DNA from: Hippopus hippopus | Taxonomy: Eukaryota > Mollusca > Bivalvia > Cardiida > Cardiidae | Direction of reading: 5' to 3' | Assembly: GCA_946811185.2 (NCBI GenBank) | Contig: OX328110.1 | Span: forward strand, 10,396,516-10,460,515 | DNA length: 64,000 bases | Shown here: positions 1-9,795 of the stretch, piece after piece | Numbering within the stretch: position 1 is the stretch's first letter | How the letters are laid out: every line of letters starts with the position of its first letter | Made by a program: the position numbers and the translations under genes | The notes under the pieces: model-generated | The model's input: only the letters and a program-made list of their open reading frames with translations | Database searches by the model: none | Told to the model about the DNA's origin: nothing

Positions 1-2368
1 AGAAGCAATTGGTTAATCAGCAGGTAACATTTGGACCTAAAAAGATTTTTGAACTTTTATAGCTTTCATACATTAAAGAGAAATGTACATAACATGTATT
101 AACCCCAGAGGGCTAATTAAATGAAAAACATTTTCAGGCAGAGAAAAAATCCTAGAACTGGTAATTTAAGGCCATTTTATCATTAAATCTACAGTTACTA
201 GTCTAAACATTATCTGCATTGTCTGCAATAGCACCTAAAAATGTGCTTCATGCACTATGGGTTTAATTTCTGATACTCATTACTTCTATTCATCTAAAAT
301 CACTTCTGGTTTTTAGAAAGTAATATAATACATTGGTGAAATATTTGTATTTGATTTTCCTTTTTTTTTACCTATTTTTTTGGTCAAAATCTGGTTTTAT
401 AAGGTAGAAAATGTATATGGTGATGTACATATAAATAGTGCGTCCACGATGTTGCCTACGAAATAATGTCTAAGGGGCGGGGTCACACGATAGGGGCGGA
501 GCGTAGACTCGCTTGTCTACTGGTCAAGTGTGAGGTCCAGATAAGGTGAGGAATTCAGTGTTAAAAACATGATCAGTGTTTCTTCCAACTTCAAATTTTT
601 GAGGGTCATTTGTGACCCCTATTTCTAATTTTTAGGGGTCATACAAAAAACTTGAGGGTCACTTTTTTTAAATGCCTTTTTAAAGCTACTTAAATTTATG
701 TTTTCGGACCTTTCCCTGTGACTCTGGTGACTCGGAACCGAAGCTTAGTCTGACAAGACCTGGATATTTGTTGCATTTGTTGATTTTTCTTTTTTCACGT
801 TTTCGAGGTTTTACTTGTGTAAGGGACAGCAAAACAGTCTGCAAGTCCTTTTTGTTTTTCTTTTTCGGTTCATCTGCTATTGTATTTCAGAAAGCGTTTA
901 GAACACATGGACTGTACATGTTTAAAGCGTGGCGACAAATTGACCTTCCTATAGTTATTCCATACCTAGTTATTTATTACTAAACAGGGCTTCAAATGTG
1001 TAACTGTGTCAGACAGAAGCCATTTGGTAGCAATTAATGTTCTTTAATACTTTTTTTGTGCAGTACAGGCAGATATTTATTGGTAATTATTAATAAAATT
1101 GGTTTCAGACTCTGTGCGCCGTATCATAAACTCTCAGTATAAATAATCATGGCGTACGAAATCTTCTTTTTCTGCATATATGAACCTTATTTTTCCCCTT
1201 AGTATTTCGACTTGACGTGATGATGTGCATTATACACTATTGTTTTGATTGAACTAATATTTTTTGGTTGTGTCAGAAAAGACGCACCCGACGAATTTTA
1301 GTGCGTCAGCAAAGAAGTCATTGAGTCAAAAATGCAAGAAATGCGCTCTGGGCGAAACACTGCTTGATTATTAACCCTGCAAAACATGTTTATTGGGTTT
1401 ATGGTTGAATCAACCACTCAGTCTATCCATTTCATGTCTGTTAGCATGCAAATAGGTTAATACATATTGGAAAATCTTCAGTCAGTTGTGTTACAATTGT
1501 ACAAAAGACCAGCACAGTTTTTCTCCAGAAACTGTAGAAGAGTTTTTTAGCATTTAAGAATAATATATTGTGTATCTTTTTTTTGTGTGCATCATGTTAA
1601 GTTTGAACATTTGTCTTCTGTATCAAAGCACTTGACACAAGTTGGAAGCATTATTAAGTCACTATTAGTTGTAACATCTCTTAGGCATCTCTAGAATTTA
1701 TTAAAGTTCACGACAAGAACAGCTTCAGACTTTTGGTGTACAGTACTTGGTGTAATATTTTGTATTTCAGGATGTAATAGCCCAGTGTAGACAAGTCTAA
1801 AATTTCTGTCGAATGGTAAAGGAGTTACCATAAGTCTTACTCGGTAACAAGTTGAAAACAGCCATGATGAAAACAGTCCCTTTAAGACATGTGTGGTATT
1901 TTCTTTTTTGGTAAAGATTTAAATGCTGATAAAAAATAATCAAACAATCCCAAGTTTTAACGACGTTATGGAGGATGACTTTTGAAAATATTGTGGGAAA
2001 AGGAGAAAATGCTGATTACCAACATTTTTTCCTTTTCCCACACTGTTTCTTTCCTTCAAACATCAAATTTTATTTGTTGAATCACATTTGTCATCTGCAA
2101 TTGCTTTCAACTTGGACAAGTCTATTATTTTGTTTGATATAGATATAACTGCTGTTAAATGTCAACATGAAGTTTAGAACAGTCTAGAATTTTGTCGTGT
2201 GGTAAAGAGACAACTTTTATAGCAGAATGAGAAAAGTTCATTTCGCTGATTTCTAGATTTTTGCTGTGTGGCAGAAGATAAACTACTATTATGCTTTGTA
2301 GTAAGAATAGGTCTGTTTGAACAAGAATTTTGCTGTCCTATAAAAAGTTAAATGATATTACATTTCAG
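1..2368. other. intronic or intergenic DNA left of the first visible CWC15 exon
   Basis: No exon of CWC15 or of another gene could be read here. Two GC-box-like motifs (GGGGCGG near 476-482 and GGGGCGG near 493-499) with a donor-like AAGGTGAGG near 543 form a small GC-rich patch, too weak to call a promoter. A family A copy lies at about 1937-2210. Confidence 0.4.
1937..2210 (+). repeat. family A palindromic MITE, decayed left end
   Basis: The central palindrome (AATATTGTGGGAAAAGG ... CCTTTTCCCACACTG, about 1985-2046) and the right terminus TTTTGTCGTGTGGTAAAGAG are present. The left terminus has lost the TTAA and CTTTACC sequence. Confidence 0.7.
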
Positions 2369-2479
2369 GATGAGAACAGCTCTGATGATGATGATGATGA
2401 TGATGAGGATGACACTGCAGAACTACTCGCCGAACTACAGAAAATCAAGAAAGAGCGACTGAAGGAAAAAGACAGAATT
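2369..2479 (+). CDS. CWC15: CWC15 exon with acidic stretch
   Basis: The exon follows ATTTCAG and ends before GTAAGT. It is 37 codons, phase 0 at both ends, and encodes the poly-Asp run and the [12 protein letters not shown] helix. The ATG at 2330 is intronic and is not a start. Confidence 0.95.
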
Positions 2480-5400
2480 GTAAGTGACAAGCTTTCTCAA
2501 ATTATATGCATAGAATAACATTACACAATCAAACATTATGTGGGAGAGACAGGTCCAATTTATTTTTCTTAGGGATTGGGGTCTGTGCCTATTTCACCCA
2601 CCTTGAATCAGGCTGTCTGTATGTTTATGCCCATCTGTAAGCAGATCTATGCAGTTTTGTGTCACTTTTTTGTTCTACAATGTTTAACTCTTTGTGTGGT
2701 GTCCGTGGTTGTGGAGTAGAGTGTCGGCCTTGTAACCATAAGGTCCCGAGTTTGATACCCGGGAGCGGGCATCAACTTTGTGATTTTTCATTGGCCCACA
2801 CATTCAGCGCAAGTACTGGTGTAGTTCCCAGGAGGCAGAATCAAGAGAATTTAGTATAAGTTGTAAGAACTTGTTTCTCAATCGATGTAAAATAAATATG
2901 TTTAAACTAACCCTTTACCACATAATTTTGGGTTTTAACAACCCTGAAGGTGATAGCTCTAGAAGTTATTGTGGAAAAAGGAGAAAGTGCTGGTAACCAT
3001 CATTTTCTCATTTTCTCACAATGTTTTTTACTCTTTTTAAAACACATTCTTTCATGCGAGCCTCGTTTTATTTGTCACTGATACATGCTTTCAATTTGGA
3101 CAAGATATTGTTAGCTAATTTGGCTGAATGTTTACTGGAAGCCTGCCTATTGTATGAGCTTGTGCACCTGAGATTTTATTCAGGCCCACTTGTGGTGAGA
3201 GACATAGTTGTTACAATGCGGCTAAGTTGTATGTGCGTCCATCTGTGTGTGGATGCATATGTCTGTCCGTCCGTCCAAATTTGTATTTACCAGAAGTTCT
3301 ACATTTATGGACGGATTTCAAAATAATTTGGCACAGTAACTGTTGCTCTCCTTTATGAGTAGAAGTACCTTTTGAAAAAATTTGTTCAGGTAGGTCCAAG
3401 GTCAAGGTCACACTTGAAGGTCTAATAATAAAATTATCATGAATAGAGCTTGTCTGAGCTACAACTTCTACATTTATGGATGGATTTCAAAATAATTTTT
3501 ACAAATGGTCTCTTTTACCAGTAGAAGTGCCAGTTGAGTCATTTGTTTAGGTAGGTCCAAGGTCAAGGTCGCACTTAAAAGTCAAATGCTGGAAATGTCA
3601 TATATAGAGCTTGTGTTCTTCTTTACTAGTAGAAGTGCCTTTTGAATAATTTGTTCAGGTAGGTCCAAGGTCAAGGTCACACTTAAAGGTCAAATGATAG
3701 AAATGTCTTCAATAGAGCTTGTCTGGGCTTCTACATTTATAGGTAGTCTTACGAACAAAGTCCGTAACAAAGAAACAAATGACAAATGCATGGCAGATAT
3801 AGGGACCGGGCAGGATTCGAACCTAGAATGCCCGGACGAAAGGCCAATACCATAACCACTGAGCTAAAGAGAATTCTCCCTAAAGCAGTTGTTAGGTATT
3901 GTATTTAAATCGGGATGAAGCCATGGATGAAGGAGTGGTCTCCTATAACACATCCCCTCTTAAAAGTCATCATTTATTGATGACTCAAAGCCTAATTAGG
4001 CAGAAAGTGCGTTTTTGGACAACAAATGGCTCAATGGCCAATCCCGGACGAGCCCCCATCTTACGAACAAAGTCCGTAACAAAGAACAAATGAACAGATG
4101 CATAGCAGAAATACAGGGACCGGGCAGGATTCGAACCTAGAGCGCCCGGACGAAAGGCCAAAACCATAACCACTGAGCTAAAGAGATTTCTCCCTAACGC
4201 AGTTGTTAGGTATTGTATTTAAATCAGGATGAAGCCATGCATGAAGGAGTGGTCTCCCGTAACAAAAGATTTAAAAATAATTTTATATAGGCCCTGTCCT
4301 TTACCAGTAGAAGTGCCATTTAAATCATTTGTTCAGGTTGGTTCAAGCTCAAGGTCACACTGAAAGGTCAAATGATAAAGTTGTTATCAATAGAGCATGT
4401 TCTAGCATGTTAAAGCCATAAACTCTATGTTTTGGATAGATTTCATTGTAGTTTGGAACAATAAATCTCCATCATGAGTAATTGTGCCATTCAATATCCC
4501 CCATTGCAGGCTCAGTATGTTGCTCCTGGGCAATCGTCTAGTTAGTAATATTGGTTGAGTATAACATGACATGATAGTACAGTGAGTGTAGGAGTTTTTT
4601 TCTGAATAAGTGACAAGGCAACTAGTGGGAGTAAGTTGTTGGTGTTAGGCAGTACTAGTAGATCATGTGACATTCCTGTGGGGCCTTGGAAATTATAAGT
4701 GCTAGAATCAGAAATAATGAATTAACAAGCTAGACATCTAGTCAGATAGAGTTATCTCTTTTTGATCACTCTTGTGCATACTTTGTTATAAAATGAACAA
4801 GTTTTGTGAGATAGTGCGATGTTTTTAGGTTAGATAAGTTGCTTGTAACACATACAAAACATTAAATAACCCGAACTGAGAATAACAAAGGAATAAAAGC
4901 CTGAATATGCATGTACTTATTAGACACTACATTGCAATGATTAAAGCCTTCGTTAGGAAAGATAGTTGTTTTTGATTGTATTTCAAAAATGTTGCCATTC
5001 ATTTTTGTTTATCCATGATCAGAGTTACAGGTCTAAACTTGCCTTTAATTTGGCGAGTTTCTGTAATGGAAATAAAGAGAAGTAACTCTTTACTAAACTA
5101 CAAAATTTTGGACTCTACCAAATTGGAAGCATTTGCAGACAGCAGATTCACTGTAGTTCAAACAAAGGTAGAAAACATAGTGGGAAAATGAGAAAATGCT
5201 GTTTACCCCCCCCCCCCCCCCCCCCCCGTCCCCAATCTTTGATAAAACTCGGTGTTGTGTTGTAAGGGTGAAGTCAGTATCACTTATAGATTTATTTTCA
5301 AACTTTTATTTTTTATAATGTTATCTATATGGATAGTTGACAAATACTGACCCATATGACCAAAACCTAGATACTACCTCTCGTTTTAAGATTGTATATG

Positions 5401-7043
5401 ATACCTTATGATGGTGATGTATTTTAGGAAACAGAGAAAAAGGCAGAAGAAGAACGTATAAGAACAGAGATCATTTTGAAAGGCAATCCTTTATTAAATC
5501 AAGACAAAGCAGCAACAGATTTCAAAGTAAAAAGAAGGTACACTAGTTTTATTTACCCGAGAGCGACTTTAATTGAGCTTTGCTCTGTGAAAAGGGGGCT
5601 TAATGCATCTGCAAAAAGTATTGACCTGGGCCAAAACTTTTCGCTATAGATCAATTTTCTGTATACCAGTCTACCTCATGATTAAGTCGGTTGTTTAAAA
5701 AAGCAGAAATTATGGATCCATAAGTATGTGATTACTTGCTTGGTACAATGGATTTCGGAGATGCACCAAGCCCCCTTTTGCCGGAGCGTGGCTCAATTGT
5801 TTTTCTTCACGCTTAAGATAAAAATCAGATTGCCCTGATCAGAAAGTGCAGTCTTATTTTAGATCTGCATTCTCTGCTATTTTGTCAAATATTCAGGGTT
5901 AACAACCCTTGAAATTGCTATGCTTTTGTCTGTTTTACTGACATTAGAAGGTCCTTTTCGTGTTGTAAGGGCCAAATCTGTACCAAATATTCTTTTTATA
6001 TAACCAACCCTGTGGTACGGGGCTTTTAAAAATATTGTGAGTAAATAAATGTTTGAAATGGCCTATTAGCGTGTTTATATGGAGGGATATGCCAAAAAAC
6101 TTTTACAGATAACAAAAATTGTAGACTTTCTGTTGACAGCATTTGCATAAAGTAATAAAACTTGGCTAAAATATGGGAATTGAAAGGGTAGAAAATAGTC
6201 TTTGGAAATAGATAAAATGCTACTTACCAGCATTTTCTACTTTTCACACATTATTTCAACAGCCTTCTTCCTTAGGGTCCTATAGAAACAGAAATGTTGG
6301 GTATCGAGCTAAAATACCCAAATTTCATCTTTACTCGTACATGTACACCTTGAATATAAAACAGATTGGTGCAAAGCTTCGTAGCTCAGTCAGTGACCTT
6401 AACTCTTTACCACACAGTAAAAATGTAGACATTGTCCAAATTGAAAGCGTTCACAGACAACAATTTAAATTTAGTTCAAATGATAAAATTTGGCTTTTAT
6501 AGGTTAGAAAACATTGTGGGAAAAAGAGATAATGTTGGCTACCAACATTTTCTCCTTTTCCCACAATGTTTTTAAAAGGCTTCTTTCTCAGGGTAGTTAA
6601 AACTCGGATTTTGTGTGGTAAAGTGTTTAGTGATTGAAACACTGGGGTTGCATATTTGCTTCTTCACCTTGGCCTAGTTCCATCTGAGGATGGATGATGG
6701 TCATTGCAACGGCATTCATTTCTCTCTCATTGCTGAACATTGTTTCAGCAATGTTAGGTTGGATAGAAGCCAGAGGCTGGGAAAGGATGTTGTGCAAAGA
6801 ATCATAAATAAGAAATTGAGGAAGGCATCGATAGATGTGCTGGACTCTGTTACATAACCGAAGTAATACTGAAAAATGTCTTACACACAAAGCAAACAAA
6901 TAAAACTGATTTTTTTTTTCAGGTGGGATGATGATGTTGTGTTTAAGAACTGTGCCAAAGGAGATGAAAAGAAATATTTATTCATAAATGACACATTACG
7001 ATCCGAGTTCCACAAAAAGTTTATGGAGAAATACATCAAGTAA
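2369..7043 (+). CDS. CWC15: CWC15 spliceosome-associated protein, C-terminal half (three exons)
   Basis: CWC15 is a nuclear protein of the Prp19/NTC-associated spliceosome that acts in pre-mRNA splicing. Three exons join in phase: 2369-2479 (phase 0), 5428-5537 and 6923-7043 (stop TAA 7041-7043), giving the last 113 residues. Seen in the translation: an acidic run with seven aspartates, then [17 protein letters not shown], a KAEEERIR helix, [25 protein letters not shown], and a C terminus ending in [15 protein letters not shown]. This order matches the C-terminal half of animal CWC15, which is about 230 residues long, so the N-terminal half lies left of base 1. Every junction has AG/GT borders. 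The introns are 2.9 and 1.4 kb and contain SINEs and MITEs. The identification comes from memory of the family and is nearly certain. Confidence 0.96.
2698..2906 (+). mobile_element. tRNA-derived SINE (family 1)
   Basis: The head carries pol III box A-like (GTGGAGTAGAG) and box B-like (GAGTTTGATACCCG) motifs. A body follows (CATTGGCCCACACATTC) and an A/T-rich tail with AATAAATATG. A second copy of the same family is reversed at 8174-8375, which confirms it as a dispersed element. Confidence 0.8.
2908..3120 (+). repeat. family A MITE, right end lost
   Basis: The left terminus CTAACCCTTTACCACA and the GTTTTAACAACCCTGA region lead into the palindrome GTGGAAAAAGGAGAAAGTGCTGG. It abuts the SINE tail directly. 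Confidence 0.75.
3747..3950 (-). repeat. downstream (3') LTR of the TRIM
   Basis: This 204-bp direct copy of 4059-4264 differs by scattered substitutions and small indels. Its minus-strand start TGTTAT follows the polypurine tract at 3953-3961. Confidence 0.75.
3800..3880 (-). promoter_or_regulatory. tRNA-like pol III promoter inside the LTR
   Basis: On the minus strand, box A TAGCTCAGTGG and box B GGTTCGAATCC are spaced as in a tRNA gene. The same pair is in the other LTR (about 4115-4195). The acceptor stem does not close, so it is a tRNA-like promoter rather than a tRNA gene. Confidence 0.7.
4041..4058 (-). promoter_or_regulatory. primer-binding site for tRNA-Pro
   Basis: On the minus strand this reads TGGGGGCTCGTCCGGGAT, which from memory is the exact complement of the last 18 bases of animal tRNA-Pro with its CCA. 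It touches the LTR end with no spacer. Confidence 0.8.
4059..4264 (-). repeat. upstream (5') LTR of the TRIM
   Basis: This 206-bp repeat begins TGTTAC on the minus strand and ends GTAAGA directly at the primer-binding site. It contains the tRNA-like box A and box B. Confidence 0.75.
5090..5205 (+). repeat. family A MITE, left half only
   Basis: The segment ACTCTTTACTAAACTACAA, AATTGGAAGCATTTGCAGAC and the left palindrome arm TAGTGGGAAAATGAGAAAATGCTG are present. The right half is replaced by a poly-C tract. Confidence 0.65.
5206..5227. repeat. poly-C tract of 22
   Basis: An uninterrupted run of C begins exactly where the family A palindrome should turn back on itself. It may be a real homopolymer or an assembly artefact. 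Confidence 0.9.
5428..5537 (+). CDS. CWC15: CWC15 exon, KAEEERIR to FKVKRR
   Basis: The exon is bounded by TATTTTAG and GTACAC. It is 110 nt, enters in phase 0 and leaves two bases (AG) that join the first base of the next exon to form Arg. Confidence 0.95.
5575..5794 (+). repeat. family C palindromic MITE with AATT target duplication
   Basis: The termini are GAGCTTTGCTCTGTGAAAAG and CTTTTGCCGGAGCGTGGCTC, inverted repeats of each other, flanked by AATT at 5571-5574 and 5795-5798. Most of the internal GCCTGC palindrome is lost. Confidence 0.7.
6172..6290. repeat. family A fragment
   Basis: A degenerate palindrome, GAAAATAGTCTTTGG ... AGCATTTTCTACTTTTCACACA, is all that can be recognised. Confidence 0.5.
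6372..6897 (+). mobile_element. SINE (family 2) split by a family A MITE
   Basis: The box A head CGTAGCTCAGTCAG is at 6380. The SINE body (GATGGTCATTGCAACGGCATTC, then GAAGCCAGAGGCTGGGAAAGG) resumes at about 6650 and the tail ends near 6897. It matches the uninterrupted copy at 33472-33775, so the family A element at 6399-6629 inserted into it. Confidence 0.7.
6399..6629 (-). repeat. family A MITE nested in a SINE
   Basis: The left end is TTAACTCTTTACCACAC and the right end GTGTGGTAAAGTGTTTA. The central palindrome is nearly perfect at 6509-6572. The left TTAA is intact and the right one has become TTTA. Confidence 0.8.
6923..7043 (+). CDS. CWC15: CWC15 terminal exon
   Basis: A T10-CAG acceptor at 6911-6922 precedes this exon, which encodes the conserved [14 protein letters not shown] motif through YIK-stop. 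A SINE tail ends about 25 bases before the exon, so very little native intron is left around the branch point. No AATAAA is obvious just downstream. Confidence 0.96.
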
Positions 7044-7439
7044 CAGCTATTATGACAGTTCAACCAGATTGAGAGAAATTTGTTTAGAACAGTGATAAAT
7101 AATGATTTATTACTATTATGGAGAAATTGATCAAGGACCAGCTTATTGACAGTTCAACCAGACCAACAGAATTTTGTTGAGAAAGTATTTGATTCCTTAG
7201 AATAATGACTGCCTGATCTGTGATCTACATTGTCATTTCATTCTTTTTTTATATTCAAGATTGTGACTAACCTATCACTTCAACTTGCAGTGGAACTGTA
7301 ATTGAAGCCATTGAAAAAGTGCAATTTATGTATTTGGTAGTGAAAGACTTAATTAAGATTACACTGTCTTCTGCAGACAATGTAAACCAAGGTCTGACTG
7401 CATGTGAACTACCCTGGAATTTAGTGAAATTTTCTGACA

Positions 7440-7665
7440 AAAACCTGAAATCTGTTTCCAAATGACAAATTTCCGGCTCTTCCAAGCTGATAGCATCTGC
7501 AGACAACAAATCTGAAACTGATACAAATAGTTCTTTGACAGGGTAGAAAACATTGTGGGAATAGTAGAAAATGCTGGGTACCAGCATTTTCTACTTTTCG
7601 TACAATGTTTTCTTGAAGGCTCCACCTCAAGGTTGTTAAAACACGGGATTGTGTGGTAAAGGGTT
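7440..7665 (-). repeat. family A MITE
   Basis: Palindrome GAAAACATTGTGGGAATAG ... TTTCGTACAATGTTTTC at about 7547-7614, with the right end GGGATTGTGTGGTAAAGGGTT. Confidence 0.75.
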
Positions 7666-7858
7666 GAAATTGCTGTGTGTTTGTCTACTTTCATGATTGA
7701 GAAAGTCTTTCTGATTTACTTAGCACTCTTAGTGTTTATTTAGATCGCTGGAAAATAAGATGTAATGTGAATACTTCTGAATTTCAGTAGAAACTACATG
7801 TTAAAATATAGTAGCAAAGAACAACACCTGAAGATGGGGTCAACTTGCACCCATCAGT

Positions 7859-8087
7859 CTTACTTCTTTACCACACAATCCTGTGTTTTAATGACTTAGT
7901 GCAAGATTGGTTATGAAAACATTGTGGGAAAGAGAGGAAATGCTGCTAACCAGCATTATCACCTTTTCAAACGCTTTTTATAGTCTTCAAAAGATAAACT
8001 CCATAATTCGAGCCACATTGATTTTGTTGTTTGCAAATGCTTAGAATTTGGAGGAGTCTTAAATTCTGTCATTTGGTAAAGGGTTTA
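7859..8087 (+). repeat. family A MITE, near complete
   Basis: CTTTACCACACAATCCTG on the left and TCTGTCATTTGGTAAAGGG on the right, with a degenerate palindrome between (about 7916-7978). Confidence 0.75.
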
Positions 8088-8173
8088 GTAACATCTAATC
8101 CTGAACTTCAAGACCCAATAATCTAATTGGCTGAGACAGAACATTACAGCCAGTCTTTCTATTTAAGTTTAAA

Positions 8174-8375
8174 GATATTTATTTAACATCAATTGAGAAA
8201 CAAAATCTTACAAATTGTACTAATCTCTCTCGATTCTGCTTCCTGGAACTACACCAGTATTCGCGCCGAATGTGTGGGCCAATGAAAAATCCCAAAGCTG
8301 ACACCCGCTCCCGGGAATGGATCTCGGGACCTTTTGGTTATGAGGCCGACGCTCTACCTCACGACCACGGACACC
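8174..8375 (-). mobile_element. tRNA-derived SINE (family 1), reverse copy
   Basis: This is the reverse complement of the 2698-2906 element: head TGTCCGTGGTCGTGAGGTAG with box B-like CCCGAGATCCATTCCCGG. The tail lies towards 8174. Confidence 0.8.
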
Positions 8376-8689
8376 GCATTCTATGTAGAATTAAGGATGG
8401 TCATTAGCGAAGTTGGTGACTACAACCCCAGGTCTCAATATTGTAGCAGATGACTACAATTGCATGATAAAAACTAAGAGCACTACAAACAATTTTGGTT
8501 GTTTCTGTAGACAGTGTCAATGGAGATCAGTCTACTTTTGAGGACAGATCAAAAACACACTGCTCAGATTTACTCTCTGGGATCGACATAACACATTATT
8601 CTGTGAAATGTTCTTGCAAATACACACTTAAAATGGTATTTTTTCATGTCAATTTTCTGGATAGAGAGGGCCTGTTTAATTTCACTGAT

Positions 8690-8850
8690 GTTGAACTTAG
8701 TAGATTATTCCTTCAAGAAGCTACCCTGTGTTTGAAGAATCCTTTGGTTTTGAAAACATTGTAGGAAAAAGGAGAAAATGCCTGGTACCAGCTGCTCACC
8801 TGCATTTTTCCCTTTTCCAACAATGTTTTCTATCTTCTCATAGACAAATC
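8690..8850 (-). repeat. family A fragment with palindrome
   Basis: GAAAACATTGTAGGAAAAAGG and CCCTTTTCCAACAATGTTTTC form the two arms. The centre has gained a few bases (GGTACCAGCTGCTCACC). Confidence 0.65.
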
Positions 8851-9354
8851 TTATAGTCTGCCCCATATTTTACTTGTTGACTACATTGTTTTTTTCATTT
8901 TGGGTGCCTCTAAAGATTTGTCATCTTGGAAAGAGCCAAGGATTGATAGTGTCAGTTGGTTCATCCAGCATAAGTATCTGCATGGAGTATCATTTAATAT
9001 CAATTTGTAAAAAAAAAAAGACTCGTTGTAAATAAAAATCATGTTCTTCAAAATAAATTTGACTTATGAATGATATTTTGTTTAAGCTCTGAGCTCATAA
9101 CTGTAAAAGTGCTGAACCCGGCTATGGGTGCTGTGTGGAACTGTCTAGAGAGATCAAGATCATACCACACAGAACATGAAATCTGATCTTTTATATACAC
9201 CGTCTGCCACTCTCTTTTCATTTTCTGGCCAGAAAATGGTAAAATAGCTTAGGTTTTTTTTCCTTTTAATTGGAAAAGATCATTCCATCAATTCCAAATC
9301 AACCTGAGATTTGAAAAGTTCAACATCAAACAAAATATATAGCGGTCTAAAAAG

Positions 9355-9430
9355 ATACTTTTGTGATGACTTGCTTGGTATAATGCATCACGGAGCTGCA
9401 TTGAACCCCTATTTGCCAGAGCATAGCTCA
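9355..9430. repeat. family C right-end fragment
   Basis: TGATGACTTGCTTGGTATAATG and the terminus TTTGCCAGAGCATAGCTC are recognisable. The rest is missing. Confidence 0.6.
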
Positions 9431-9552
9431 AATTAATGTCATCTAATGAGTCTGAGGCCTTATTGTTTCTTAAGTTGGTTGAAATTTTAGTTGTAGCCTT
9501 CCTGTCATGGGTACTCTTGTGTCTGCAATTTTTTGTCAAATCTGCTTGCAAG

Positions 9553-9795
9553 AGTGAGACATAGTTGTCACAATGTCACTTCGGTGTATTTGCGCCCGTC
9601 TGTGTGTTCGTACATGCATGCGTTCGTGCGTCCGAATTCATTTGTTCAGGTAGGTCCAAGGTCAAGGTCATATTTGAAGGTCAAATGACTAAACTGTCAC
9701 GAATGGAGCTTGTCCAAGCAACAAATTCTACACTTAAGGATGGATTTCAAAATAATTTTACAGATAACAGATTGGTCCTTTTACCTGTATTCCTT
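9553..9795 (+). repeat. copy of the GGTCAAGGTCA dispersed element
   Basis: It shares GTGAGACATAGTTGTCACAA, a CGTGCGTCC segment and GGTAGGTCCAAGGTCAAGGTC with the 3197-4548 element, but has only one unit. Confidence 0.65.

Larger units (their letters stand above)
3747..4264 (-). mobile_element. TRIM-like miniature LTR retrotransposon with tRNA-like LTRs
   Basis: Two direct repeats, 3747-3950 and 4059-4264, are roughly 90% alike and flank about 108 bp of unrelated, non-coding DNA. Read on the minus strand, the repeat starts TGTTAC and ends GTAAGA, a near-perfect short inverted repeat. The first 18 bases after the upstream repeat are complementary to the 3' end of tRNA-Pro including CCA. A purine run (AAGAGGGGA) stands just before the downstream repeat. 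These are the four diagnostic parts of an LTR retrotransposon: LTR, PBS, PPT, LTR. At 518 bp with no gag or pol it fits the TRIM class and must borrow its enzymes. It sits inside the GGTCAAGGTCA element. No clean target duplication could be read. Confidence 0.8.
3197..4548 (+). repeat. dispersed element with short tandem GGTCAAGGTCA units
   Basis: The element starts with a GTCCGTCCGTCC-type segment and continues with several 110-160-bp units containing GGTAGGTCCAAGGTCAAGGTC (about 3389, 3549 and 3658; GGTTGGTTCAAGCTCAAGGTC at about 4334). The TRIM at 3747-4264 interrupts it. A shorter relative lies at 9553-9795. Confidence 0.7.

Noticed and set aside
1..30. KQLVNQQ followed by GTAACA as an upstream CWC15 exon end
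   Set aside because: It does not match the expected CWC15 sequence and the context is cut by the window edge.
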